Assembly (NCBI GenBank): GCA_024516035.1
Contig: CM044964.1
Span: 30,180,058 to 30,244,057 of the forward strand
Reading direction: 5' to 3'
Source: Bactericera cockerelli
Taxonomy: Eukaryota; Arthropoda; Insecta; Hemiptera; Triozidae
DNA: 64,000 bases
Both the position numbers and the translations under genes were made by a program. Numbering within the stretch: the first letter of the stretch is position 1; each line of letters starts with the position of its first letter. This document shows, piece after piece, positions 32,830-45,026 of this stretch. The notes below the pieces were generated by a model. It had not been told where the DNA came from and ran no database searches. It saw only the letters and a list, made by a program, of their open reading frames with translations.

Positions 32830-35800
32830 TCAATCAGAATCTGAATCATCATCCACGTCCAAAGTCTCAGGTGCTACCTTGGCTACTTTGCGTAGCTCCT
32901 TCAGTTTTGAACGGGGACATTGCATTTCTGTCCACGAAATGGGGACCATCACTTCACCTGGGAAAACAGAATCAATTATAAACATACATGGAAAAAAGAA
33001 ATGTTTCAATATCTTGGTAGTATCACAGTCAAATATAAGAAAATTCTAGGAACACGATTTTTTTCTCTTGTATCTAGGTTTCTCTCTCTTATGAAGACGT
33101 TATTATACCTTATAAAGAGAAGTAAATATGAGATTTTTAATGGTGAGGCAAGAGCCTCTTAAAAATATATTTATCACAACATTTTGGGATAGGAACAGAT
33201 TTTTTTTAAAGTTTAAATATAAAATAATATGAGTATGATCAGTATAAACAGAAAAGTGATAACATGGGTGGAAAACAGATATGTCTGTGACTCAAAGAAC
33301 TGAATTTCAGTTAGTGATGTGAAAAGATGGACTAATTGCAATAAAATACCTTACAGATCAACTGATAGGTAGTAAAAAAAAACTCACCTGCTTCACTCAA
33401 AGCTATGACAACACCTAACTCATTCTCGGCTGTGGAGAGTTGATATGAATGTAACTCTTTTAATGGAAGCTGAGAGAAGAAAAGAGTTAAGGGAACACAG
33501 TTTTTGCTCATGATGTAAGAGATTGCTACCAGAATATCTCCAACCAGAAAGTAATATAAATAAATATTTAAAGGGGTATTCTGTTAAGTGGTGACAAAAA
33601 AAATTGTGAATTCTACACATCAAGGTATGTCAAGAGACAGGAGTGCAGGACAAACGCCTGTAAAATTACTGAATGTGTAGAGTTTATTTTACGGGTAATT
33701 TTTTTTAAGTCATTTTTATTTTTGAAAAATTGTCGAAATTTTATTTTTGTCTTAGAATGTCTCCTGGATTTGATTCTGAAATTTTCTATACATAAAAAAT
33801 TAGTCACTGTATAAAACTCTCTAATTCTATAGTGATTTAGAATTAGATAGTTCAACATAGTATAATTCTGCAGCTTTCCGAATGTTCTATAATGTGTATA
33901 TTTCAAAGGTAAAACAATTCTTCCAACTCACTACCGAAATAGTTATATTTGAGCTTTGATTTGAAATTCTCAATACTTCGAAATTATTCATTGAAAGTCA
34001 CAGTACTATTAGAATTTCAGATGTAAGTTAATGTAAAATTAATTAATATTCATATTCATAAAATAAAATTAATTTTATTCTCGCCATTCAGAAATAAATT
34101 TTATAATCAAGCGAGCTCTTCAATCCATAAACATAAGCTCTCAGTTGGAACCTGCTGGACTGATGCGAGAAGATGGGAAGAGGCCGGATGGTGTAACAAA
34201 TGTTGCTTGGGAGAGGGGACGTGCGCTGGTGTGGGATGCGACCTGTTCTGATTCGTTAGCGAGAACTAACAGAAACGATGCTGAAGGACCTGGATTTTCC
34301 TCTGAGAACGCTGCACGCAAAAAGCACTTGAAATACTCAAGGATAAAAGACAACTATAGCTTTCTTGCGTTCTCAGTTGAAACGTTGGGTCCTTGGGCAG
34401 CTGAGTCGATATCTTTTCTAAAAAAGATTGGCTCTGCCCTTCGGCGCGTTTCTGGTGATTCTCGCTCGCATCAGTTCCTGATACAAAAGATATCACAGGC
34501 CATCCAAAGGGGCAATAGCTCGAGCATCAGAGGCACGCTTCCTCTCGGCAATGAGTTGGAAGAAATATTTTACCTTTGAAATATAATAAAAACTAAAAAA
34601 AATTTAAAAAAAAAAATTCATGTTATAAATTGTCTTCAAAATTGTGAAAAAATGGAGCAAGGAACTCATGATGAGTGTATACGAGTTAGATTGTATAAGT
34701 TAGATTTTTCCTGTCCTTTTATATTGATATTTCAAAAGGATACAACTCGAGCCAGTATTATATCGCCAGGTCGATAGCACTTGTACATCTCTATCCGATC
34801 AATCTCTGTGGCCCTCACATTCTCTCGCCTCAGTAAAGCACGGAATGTACGGGAGAGAGCTACATGGCCAACACTGATAATGTGAGCTTTACAGAGGTGC
34901 TGCTGAACGGCCATTATCTGAGGGAGTAAGAAAGAAAATTATTTATTTTATCTGTTTGCTTTTCTTTGAAATAATGAAATGCCAATCTGGAAGACCATTG
35001 GTGGGTATATTTCTTTCAAGTTATAATAAAATATTATTAATTTAGGTACACAGGTGTGTATAGTATATATTTATTTACAAAATATAAAACACAGGTAGAT
35101 ACAATGCATCTTGAATGTTTGACTAATTAGAAACATTTTTTTTTTTTTAATTTGACCAAAAACTTACCCTTGCTGTAACTATGTCTCCTGGACTAGGAAC
35201 AATAACTTCTTTCTTATAAGATGATACTTCTATAACTGACACCTGAAATTTGAAAGAATATTACGTTTTCTTTAGATGCAAACATTCAATGAATAGTTAG
35301 CATATTTAATTATAATAATATAACAATAGACTACCACATGATGGTGGAAGCATTAAACTTTAATTAAGCACACTTTCATACTTTTTTTTCTGATAAAGAC
35401 AAATAGTCTCTATCAAAAAAAAATATTACTATTATTGTTATTATTTAAAATAAAATCTAAATGGACATTTTATTTATTTATAGATAAAACAATTAATGTA
35501 ATTCTGCTGATGGCAAAGCTGACAACACACTTGCAGCATTACCCATCTTAATTAGTAAACTGATCCTTTCTGTTAAGTAACTCTTTGTTACTTACAATAA
35601 CAATTCCAAATCTATTCTTCTTGACTTTACGAGGTCTGTCCGGAAAGTTCGTATAAAAGTGTTCTGGGAAGGCTGGAAGGCTAAGTAGGGAGGCCAGGTG
35701 GGCTGCGTCCCCTTCTACAACATCCAAACAATGCTCAGTGTGCGCCCGAACGCCGTACGAAAAGAACTGGTTCGTCCCGGTACCTGTGAAGTGACCCCTC

Positions 35801-37749
35801 TCTCTACCACTCGTCGGCATGGAGCTTTCAGTCATTCAAGAACAGCGCGCGTCATAATCAAATTTCTCGCGAAACTCGGCAACAATGGCCGCGAAATTTT
35901 TAATGATCTCAACCAAGTTTATGGAGATGATGCCTTCAAAGAACCAACAGTCCACAAGTGGTTAAAAAGATTTCACAATCACTTTTTAACCACAAGTGGT
36001 TAAAAAGACAATGTTGATCTTTTTTTTCGATGTTCAGGGCATTGTCCATCAAGAATTTGTCCCTCCAGGCCAGACAGTTAATGGGAGATTCTACGTCAAA
36101 GTGCTCAAACGCCTCAAAGCTCGGCTGGCTCAAGATCGGCCGGATTTGGCGCGAGAGGGGTGGTGGATCCTCCACCACGACAATGCTCCCGCTCACACCT
36201 CTCTCGTTGTGTGTGAATTTCTGGCTGCCAATTCGATTAGAAACTGAACACCCCCCTTATTCACCGGATTTGGCACCTTGTGACTTCTTTTTATTCTCAA
36301 AAACAAAATTGGTGCTTCGGGGGCGGCATTTGGGGGACGTTGAGGCAATTAAAGTAGCAACGACGAGTCAGCTGAAAAGCCCTCAAACTGAGGACATTCA
36401 AGGAGCCTTCAAACAGTGGAAACGGCGATAGTAAAAGTGCATTGTGTCCCAGGGAGAGTATTGTGAAGGAGACAAAATTGAATTACCTGATTAATTGTGA
36501 AATAAAAGTTTTATCTCATTTTTATACGAACTTTCCGGACAGACCTCGTATATCAGAATTAGAATTTCATTGTTATTCATTAGAAAGAAACATTGATAAT
36601 AGGTATGTATACAACAATTAATGATAAAAATTTGGCTAAAAAAAGAGAAGGTGAGGTTATTGTTTATGCTATGACAATCTCTTTTAACCAACCTTTGGTT
36701 ATTTGAATTGTATGGCCATGTACTAGTGTTGTTGTAAAAATTCTGGAAATCAGATAAGGTAAAATTTAATAGTTCAGCAAACAATATTTTTAATCTCTTC
36801 AACTTACTTCTTTGTTGTCTTCAATATGTTTGTTAATAGAGACTGTGCCGGCTAGAGTAGAGTACAAATATCCTTGTCTCACATAAGTTCCTCGCCCTCC
36901 CACAATATCAGAATCTAGCTGGCAAATCCTCTGACCTAAAGAAACACATGACATGAAATATAATATAGGTACAGGGTGTCTATAAAGTCAAAGTGCCCAT
37001 ATCACAAAAAACAATGAGAATATTTAAAAAAAAAAATGCATATTCCTTAATTTGTTGGGGGATTCAAACTTTAAAACAAAAAAAAATGGCACTGTGGCCC
37101 AGATAAACTTTAATTTTTTAAATGGAATGGAATGGTGTGTGGCATATTGTTTTAACAGGTTGACAACCATAAGACATGAATTTGTGTCTTGTTGTGTCAT
37201 GCCACAAGGGACAAATTCATGTCTTGTTGACTTCTTTGCACCCATTTTTAGAAAACTGGGAGATAGAGATAATATGTGAATTCTTTTATCTCAAAATCCA
37301 TACCTATGGCTAGATTAAGACTTCAGGAACTTAAAAGTGTCCTGGGTGTTTTATAGGACCTGTAGAAAAAATCCCATGAAACTTTTCCCTTTCAAATTTT
37401 CTAAGAACAAGTGTCTCGTCCCCAGGCAAATTCAGTGAAAAGTGCTCTGGTCGTCAACCTGTTAAAGGCCTCATTGAGAGAAATTCAACTTTGAAATTGT
37501 GTCAAATTTAAAATTTCCCGTTAGGTAAACTTCAAAACTCAAAACATTTGTCTCATTAATAAGTGTTGGATATTACTATCAAGATCACATGACACGTAAG
37601 AAAAATCAGAGAATTTCCTGTTGTACCCAGAGCCTATTTAGAAACTCATCCCAAGAAAATTCACCTCTGAAATCCTCTGTAAATTGCTCATAGGTACCTA
37701 GTACACTAAAATGGGGATCATTACCTGGGATACAAATGGGATTTGCCAT
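32830..37749 (-). CDS. EXOSC1: RNA exosome cap subunit CSL4 (6 exons)
   Basis: Exons on the minus strand: 37725-37749, 36808-36935, 35168-35242, 34744-34917, 33388-33469 and 32830-32957. They total 612 nt, 203 aa (human about 195), with matching phases. Recognisable CSL4 segments in order are the N-terminal IPGQRICQL and GGRGTYVRQGY, the S1-domain pieces ENVRATEIDRIEMYKCYRPGDI and STAENELGVV (each quoted in part), and the C-terminal SWTEMQCPRSKLKELRKVAKV, also quoted in part. CSL4 caps the nine-subunit exosome and helps channel RNA to the nuclease for 3'-end processing and decay in nucleus and cytoplasm. The exon 4 donor (GTT|GTATCC) is weak and is the least certain junction. The C-terminus carries an extra acidic tail ending DDDSDSD. 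The gene starts 682 bp from SARNP, head to head. Confidence 0.92.
34079..34617 (+). pseudogene. 5'-truncated copy of the non-LTR retrotransposon
   Basis: Starting at SRHSEINFIIKRAL it aligns with the last third of the ORF at 10763-13630. It includes DGKRPDG and VWDATC of the endonuclease, and ends in an A-rich tail after the stop at 34579. Sequence divergence from the intact copy is high, so it is another member or an older copy. It lies in EXOSC1 intron 4, antisense to the gene. Confidence 0.82.
35640..36548 (+). mobile_element. Mariner-family transposon, internally deleted
   Basis: About 28-bp inverted ends starting CGAGGTCTGTCCGGAAAG are flanked by TA on both sides (35638-35639, 36549-36550). 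At 909 bp it is well under the usual 1.3 kb of mariners. It lies in EXOSC1 intron 2. Confidence 0.92.
35731..36431 (+). pseudogene. Mariner transposase remnant
   Basis: The first part has the N-terminal helix-turn-helix region (IIKFLAKLGNNGREIFNDL, then PTVHKWLKRF). After a deletion near 35985-36010 the frame resumes with FDVQGIVHQEFVPPGQTVNG, the second catalytic Asp in HHDNAPAH and, after a frame change near 36240, the third in YSPDLAPCD. The region with the first catalytic Asp is missing, so it cannot be active. A short direct repeat (CACAAGTGGTTAAAAAGA) on both sides of the join suggests deletion between repeats. Confidence 0.85.
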
Positions 37750-38430
37750 TGTTAGTTTAAAGAACACTGAGAACAGCAAATCAGCACTTGATTGTGGAAT
37801 TAAGGACTTTTAGGTGAATTAGAACTTGAAAAATAAGAACTACAACGGCTGAAAAAGAGAAAAATGAAATTAATGGAAAAAAGTAGTAAAATTTCACACT
37901 TTTCCCGTTTCTTCAAAAAATTGAAATTAAATACTTTTCAAAAAGTTCGCGGGGAAATGAGATAAACGGCTTGCTGTGAAGATAGCTTAAGTTTCAAACC
38001 GAACCTACAACCAAACCTTTTTAGTTGCCAACTTCTCAAGTTCTGAAATTAGTTGTTGCTGGCTTCCCATACCCAAACAAATTTGCGGGCATTGCGGGTC
38101 AAGTTCGCCCCCGGTCTTTTCTAGTTGCGGTTACAATTTGCATTTTCCATTCCATTATCCATCTGCACTATTTGCAGTTTTCTATTTGAAAGGAACTTGA
38201 GGTGAGGATAAGGAGGATTTACTTTTATTTTACTTTGTGAATGGTAAAGTGATAAAATTATTAAAGAAAGTAATATCAAACTTTAATAAGTTCATGTAGA
38301 ATATTGTAGTCTAGCGTGTCTTTCATAGCTCCCTATTCTGTAGTTCTGTACATTGAATTTTTAGTAACCAGTAGTAGTCCAGTACCATTTCTTAGATTCC
38401 TGTCTCCAAAGCTGAACATCACCCATCACA
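37750..38430. promoter_or_regulatory. Divergent promoter region of EXOSC1 and SARNP
   Basis: 681 bp between two start codons pointing away from each other. The sequence around 38030-38160 is richer in G+C and CpG than the surroundings, consistent with a shared promoter. No TATA box is obvious. Confidence 0.5.
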
Positions 38431-41400
38431 ATGTCTGTGGATATCTCTAAATTCAAGGTATGAATCACTGATAAATCAACTTTTTCTTTTCTGGGGGGTT
38501 TCCTGAGAGCATTGTCTAAGAGTCATTTGAGTGATAATCAAAGTGAGGCTGCAAGACATTAACCCTATATTGCTGGAGTGTTTTTTTTATTGCTGTATAT
38601 ATTATGTATCATTTTGATGTCACTGGATCTATATTAAAATGACTTACCGGAAAACACCGTAAATGCTGCATCTATTTCAAATAGACTCACAAGGGAAGAG
38701 CATTTTTGCAGGTTCTTTTAATATATACCTACCAAAAGAAAAAAATGCAGTAACACCACAAACAGTCATTAAATGACATGTTATCTTTTGTAAAAGCTAA
38801 TCTACATATTTGTGATGTCATTTTTGATGTAATGGTGTTTTCAAGACATAATTGTAATCTCCGAGGTCCACTGTGTTTTTTTAGGACAAAATTAACAGAT
38901 AAAATCTTAGGTTTCCCCTATTTATAGTATGCACTAGTAATCCAGTGGTTAACTCTTTGCGGCACGGTGGTCCCAAGGAGGACCACATAAAATGGGACCC
39001 TTACTGCACGGGCCCTCCTGACTTGTTGTGCCCTGTGAAAGCTACGACATTGTCCGACTACAGCCGAAAACTTTTATCCAATAGGAAGAAGCTTGAGTGG
39101 TCCCTGGCTGAGTGAAGCGTGCTGAGACGATACTAAAGACAGTTCTCATATGGACCACCGTGCAATAAGGTACATTTTCCAAGTGGTCTTTCTGGGGACC
39201 ACCGTGCCAGAAAGGTTATTAAAAAAAATCCGAGCTGTGCCGCAAAGAGTTAATGTGTTAGTTGGGTAATCCAGGTCCAGGTAGTATAGGGATCCATTGG
39301 TTCGAATCCCACCCAGTCCATGTATTTTTCCTCACTAATTTGAGTTTGTGGCCACATAAAAATAAGCTCTGAGGGTTAGGTGGTACACAATGCTTTGAGC
39401 ATTAACCTTGCCAACCTTCGAGCATTAACCAAGAGACTTAGTGCCACAGAGGTATTACAGAAAGGTCTATTAATTCCACCCCTAACACCTACATCTATAG
39501 CAGCACTATTGCTTTTTCATATCCAGACTTTCTTTGTTTCTTACATTAATACCTAATAGTTTTTATTAGAACTAAGTTTAAGGGCAGAATAATTTATAGA
39601 AAAATTATATATCACAAGTCATTGCTAAGCGTCAGTTTTCCTTATCTTACACAGTACGCAATCCGTGACTTAGAGCCACAGAGGTATTACAAAAACATTT
39701 ATTAATTTTGCCCTTAAACAAGCAAAAACAAGAATGGTCAAATATGATAAATATAGTAATAACAATAACACTATTGAACCCTAGAAATCATCTTTCTTGA
39801 TATTTTTCTAGGTTGCTGATCTCAAGAGAGAATTGAAGGCAAGAGATTTGAGTACATCAGGAAATAAACAAGAACTCATGGACAGGCTTCAAGAAGCTGT
39901 CAATACCAAAGGTAAAGGTATAAAGGTTGTCTCATCATGAATTTAGTTTGAGATCAAGTCTACTAAAAACAATTGAAAAGTTGAATGCAACTCTAGGTAC
40001 TCACTCTTAAGTAACAATGTTCTAAATTAGCTTGCTTGGATCCAAATTATTTAAAATTTAACCACTAACTTTTGCTCCTCAGGTGGCATTCCACCTACTC
40101 TCTCAACCTCTATTTCCATATCTGAGGCTGAATCTGGAGATGAGGAAATTGGAGACGCTGCAGAGAACCTTTTGACAGAAGATTTGGATGAAGAAAAATT
40201 GCTCAACACTCCAACTGACATACCCACGTCCACCACGAGTACATCAAATTCACTTAAACGGAAGTCTGAGAGTCAGGTGTCAAGCTCCAGTGAATCACTG
40301 GCACAGGTAGTTTATTATTTATTTCAGTGGCTTCTTTAGGAAAACTCAAGTGAAAGTTAGGCACCAGTGAAAGTAAGGGGGAATTAATAGACAACATCAA
40401 TAACTTAAGTTGTTGGTAAGTGTTGATTTTGCCTATCTTACACAGTACACAAGTGCCACAGAGGTATTACAAAAACGTCTATTAATTCCGCCCTAAATCG
40501 CTAAAGTTATATCCTCTACAAATCCAAGAGACTCTTTGTTGGTGTTGAGAGGAAAACAAATATGTATGTGAAAAGCAGGTAGCCCTCCTGAAAACTAATT
40601 GAAGCTCATTGTGAATTTTATAACCTTATTAATGTTATAAATGGAAATTGGAAAACGAAATTTTACACTGCAAAAAAATAAGAAATGATATCCACATATT
40701 TGAAAAATATTACTTTTATTGTATATTTTAAGTACAGACATCATATTTTAACACGTCCCATGCGTATGGAATTTTGAAAGTTCTTCACCAGTGCGTAGGA
40801 CGCCCATCGGCGTCATTTTGAGTTCTTCCTCTGTGCGTATCAACTTTTTAGGGTTGCTTCCCCTGTGCGGAGACATTTTTTTTTTTGATTTTTGAGTCGA
40901 AACCTCGAAAATATGTTTTTTATGCTTTAAAAAAAAACATATTTTCGGGTTTTCCGCGGAAAATAAGAAAAGACGCATACGTGGCGTCCGACGCACACGG
41001 GAAGGGAATTTCATTCTGTGTGCGTAGGACGCCTTAGTTCATCAGGTGAATCAGGTTCATCGATATCCGACTCCAACAAGAAAGATACTATATCAGGGTC
41101 AGACAACTTTCTTCTTTTCCTACCACTCATTGTCTTTTACTACCACAAAATATAATAATATCTTAAAAACAGTTAGTTCATTGATTCATCTGAAAATGAA
41201 ATGTAAATAGATAGAGAAAAGTCTCTTTATTATACCAATACCAGTTTTTATCATAGGAATCCAACACCTGTTTAGAGCAAAAAGGATTCCTCTGATAAAA
41301 CTAGGTACCTAGGTATCTAATGTAGGTAAAACTCACAAAATTATAAATAAAAATAGTAGGTACATAATTAATTATTCACAAAAAAAAATTAAAATTCAAC

Positions 41401-44400
41401 AATTAGTTTCACAGCTTCCCGACTCTAAAAAGAAATGATGACTGATATAAACATTGCACAATCTCAAATAATACTGACAAAAGACAGCCATTTAGATACA
41501 AAATTGAACAAAAACCTACAAGCTTGAAGAAAATGGAGGACGCCCATCGGCGTCCAATAGGTAGAGCTATACGAGAACGATTTATACCGAATTGTAGCCA
41601 AGGTCATTCTCTATCAGATGGTTTATTTTATTTGTTTTTTCTTTTTTTTAATAGGGTAAAATTGCTCTCAAAGATGACCACCTCTAAGGACGCCACGTAT
41701 GCGTCTAACGCACACAGCAAGAACTTTAAAGGACGCCGATAGGCGTCCAACGCACACAAGTGAAACCTTAAAAAATTGTTACGCACAGAGAAAGAACCCA
41801 CGAGGACGCCGATAGGCGTCTTACGCAGCCAACGTGTTAATACATTTAAAATGAGACTTTTTAATAAAATATGGAAGTATTTTGTACCCCATTCAGATTA
41901 AATTTGGTGGCAGGATACAAGAAGAAAAAAAAAGAGTTACTATAAAGTTAAGTTAAAGAGTAATAACAAGTAGAAAAGATTTTTTATATGTCAAATTTGA
42001 AAGTAAAGTAAATCAAGAGGTGGTTCAAGTATCTCTTAAGGGCAGAGTTAAAGCACCTAAAATAAAATAATAAAGGAATCATGCTATTTGGTTAGTTAGG
42101 ATGTATTTTTTAGTTCTGTTTTTCAACAGAACACTTGTTTGTTATTTTTTATAATCTTCATATTTTTTTCAAAAGTAATACCATAAATTTGGTTAATTTT
42201 ACATGTAAAAACTAGCTTAGACCCAGAGCTTTGTTGCCATTGAGGTTTTAGCCCATGAGTGGCATCCTGTTTGGATATTTTTTTTTTTTTTTTTTTTAAT
42301 ATTACACATCTCAAAGTGAGAAGACATCTGTGATGGCAGTGATTGTCTAAATACTAAAAGGAAACTCTGTGCTATGTTGGGAATCATTTGGTTCAGCCAT
42401 TTTGAAGTTCTGTTGATTATGAGTGAATGTAAATGGATTTTATACATTAAGATAACAGAAATAAGAAAGAAGATGATACAAATAAATGGTTCATATTTTT
42501 TTCTTATACTTTCTTCTACAGCCTAAAAGAATATCTCTTGGTCAGCATTCAAAAATATCATTCAATGAGGAGACCAGCACAGAAAACAGCACCACTATCA
42601 CCAAACCATCTACCCCTCCAGTGATCGAGTCAGCTATTGATACTGAGCGGAAAGTTATCAAGCTGTCAGGGCTCACTGAACAAGAAAGGTTTGTGTATTT
42701 TAGTTACTTACTTTACTTGAAAAAACTTTTTAAAAAAAATCTTCTATATTATTGTTTGTCAGTACAAAATGTGTAATATGTCTATGCATTTGAGTTGAGT
42801 TTCTTGTAAGTATTACTTTGGGAAGAAAAATCTTTAAAAATATAAATAATTATAATGAATTTTATTGGACACCAGCTAGTGTAAGGCGAAATTATAAAAA
42901 GAATTACACTATACGGTTGTGCAACCACACTGTACTTTGGTGTAAGAGAATCTTCTTCTTTTTCTCTGTCTTATCCCACTTGAGCAGGGTCGACGTTGTT
43001 CAATCAAAAATTCAAAGTTGAAGTTAGTTGGTTTTTGGCACATTTTTTATGGCTGGATTCCCTTCCGAACGCCAACGATTCTATTTAATTTATCGTCCTG
43101 GGTTAGGACGGGGGTTTTACCCTCCATTCGCTGGAAATCGTACCAGCTACCCACATTAACCTCACCCAGCCTGGGTAGGGCCGGAAATGTCAGCCTCACG
43201 TGTTCGGAGGGAACAGAATTTTGTGTGTGAAAAGTCTGCTCCGACGGGGGATCGAACTCAAGATCTCTGAACTACGGGCAGTAGTCACAACCGTTGCGCC
43301 ACGGAGGCTTGCTTCAGAATGATTTTCAAAATACTTTTTTTCATTTCCATTTGAGATGATGCAATTTTTTTCCCATGAAACAATGTAGTCCAGCATAGTG
43401 AAGACATTAATAAAAAAAAAATCCTCTCTAATCTTTAGACAGTTTAGATGCATGTTCTGATGTTATTCTGTTTTTATTCAGGCTGGGTGAAACTAATGTA
43501 ATCAGCTGACTAGTGTATGGTGTTTAACCCCACATTTTAAGACAACCTTATGTTTTAAATCCTATCAAATTAATAAAAATTGCTGGTCAATATTTTGATG
43601 TCATAAATGAACTATTGTTTTCCTATTAACACCCAGCATTCTAGCAAGACTAAAGCTTCATAATACATCGGGTCCTACCACAAAGTGAGAGGTAGAATAT
43701 CTCAGTTTTTGATTGATTTTCTCAGGTTGGAGCTTAGAGCCAAGAAGTTCAATGTGCCATTGCCCACTGAGGCTTTAAAAGAAGCCCGAGCAGAAAGATT
43801 TGGGTTGACCAAGGCATTAGGGGGAGCTACCAGTGTGAAGTCTAACACAGTAAGTATTAATAATGGAGCTTATTAATAATACCGACCTCAGTAGCTTGAT
43901 CGATAGGGCGGCGGACTTGTAACCTGGAGGTCGGTGGTTCCAGTCCAGGTTTCAGCGTAAATTTAGTAAAGCGAGTTCGATTAGATATGTTATCACATAG
44001 TTGATAGACACAAATATGATAACTTTACCAACTTTACTTACTTACTTATTAATAATACCCTATTAGAACCATCAAAAGTCTCTTTATTCCAACAGTAGTT
44101 TTAGTCCCATTATTGTATGTGTTCATGATCTGAATTGAGAGATGAGAACAATGAGAAATAATCTATCCATGGGGCAGGATCTGATTTCTAGCAAGGTGCA
44201 CACTGCACACCCACTTAACTCTCTATGCAATTACTTTTAAAATAACTTTACATCTTTACAAAATAAAATTCATCGTCTCCAAAGTTATGGAATGCAGCAA
44301 TTGATATTTTTAAATTGGTCTTATATTTCATGATGTCTTTTTTTAATGAATATTTATTTAAAGAGAGATCTGTCACATTCAGAGACCTTGCCCCTCATGA

Positions 44401-45026
44401 TGTCTAAATATGTCCAAATCAACACAGTACATTTTAATCCACAAAATTTATAGTACCTATATATTTTTTTAAATAGTTACCGTATTTTTGACATTCCATT
44501 TATATTGTACCTAAACTTTGTGTTATGCTCGTCAAGTGAAAAAAGAAAAATTGAGTCTGTTAATCTAAAATATTGGTGGTCATTCATTTTAAATTTAATT
44601 TAATTTTTTTGGCATTGGTTATTCTCCTTATCATGGGAATTTGACATACAGCCAATGTGGTCGTGTTTATAAAGATTGGTATTTTTTTAAAGATAGTTCG
44701 TTAATTATTAGATATTAAATGAATATATTTGGTGGTCATTCAAGAATAAATTAATTCCATTAATTCATTCTGTCACCTGTGTTTTACAGCCAAGTGTTGA
44801 TTCAGACCTCCTCAAGAAGCGAGCAGAGAGGTTTGGAATGTCTGCTACCCCCTCTGCCACAACCACTGCAGCCCCTCTAACTTCTTCAGATCTGGAGGAG
44901 AAAAAGAAAGCACGGGCAGCTAGGTTTGGTCTCAACGCTCCTTCCACAGTTAAGCCCGTGGCAACAGTGACAAACACAGATGATGTGCTAACCAGACGTG
45001 CACAACGCTTCCGCATTGTTATCTAA
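38431..45026 (+). CDS. SARNP: SAP-domain mRNP export protein, SARNP/CIP29/Tho1 type (6 exons)
   Basis: Exons 38431-38457, 39812-39911, 40083-40306, 42522-42688, 43726-43849 and 44790-45026 give 292 aa, all phases consistent. The SAP domain (about residues 10-42: VADLKRELKARDL, then GNKQELMDRL) binds nucleic acid. An acidic, Ser/Thr-rich middle (about 43-150) follows. The C-terminal half carries three RFG-type motifs: AERFG (196-199 region), RAERFG (225-230) and RAARFG (256-261), plus a final RRAQRFR. In SARNP/Tho1 such motifs bind the helicase UAP56/DDX39B in mRNA export. The protein is longer than human SARNP (210 aa), mostly in the middle. AATAAA occurs at 45629-45639. Introns carry two TTAA elements, MITEs and SINEs. 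Confidence 0.92.
38953..39249. mobile_element. TTAA-flanked MITE (piggyBac-like)
   Basis: Inverted ends CTCTTTGCGGCAC are bounded on both sides by TTAA (38949-38952, 39250-39253). Inside, further inverted GGACCACC/GTGGTCC blocks recur. Non-coding, about 297 bp. It lies in SARNP intron 1. Confidence 0.85.
39581..39714. mobile_element. MITE-F copy
   Basis: TTAAGGGC at the left and GCCCTTAA at the right with the family core. A shorter relict (about 39428-39485) lies 100 bp upstream. In SARNP intron 1. Confidence 0.75.
40375..40494. mobile_element. MITE-F copy
   Basis: GGGGGAATTAATAGAC at the left and GTCTATTAATTCCGCCC at the right, with a short deletion in the core. It lies at the start of SARNP intron 3. 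Confidence 0.78.
40751..41836 (-). mobile_element. piggyBac-derived non-autonomous element with palindromic GACGCC repeats
   Basis: TTAA (40747-40750 and 41837-41840) flanks ends that share CACGT. Both sub-terminal regions carry repeated palindromes such as GACGCCCATCGGCGTC and GACGCCGATAGGCGTC (seven or more in all). On the minus strand near 41130 a start codon opens MSGRKRRKLSDPDI, then FLLESDIDEPDS, which resembles the acidic N-terminus of piggyBac transposases. The rest of the transposase is absent. It lies in SARNP intron 3. Confidence 0.78.
43077..43308 (-). mobile_element. SINE-J (tRNA-derived)
   Basis: On the complement the head reads GCCTCCGTGGCGCAACGGTT with box B-like GAGTTCGATCCCC. 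The body contains GTGAGGCTGACATTTCC and GTGAGGTTAATGTGGGTAGC. Copies are at 52610-52839 (minus), with body-only pieces at 60060-60310 and 60540-60715. It lies in SARNP intron 4. Confidence 0.75.
43881..44033 (+). mobile_element. SINE-B (tRNA-derived)
   Basis: ACCGACCTCAGTAGCTTGAT head with GTGGTTCCAGTCC and the body TTTAGTAAAGCGAGTTCGA. It lies in SARNP intron 5. Confidence 0.78.
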
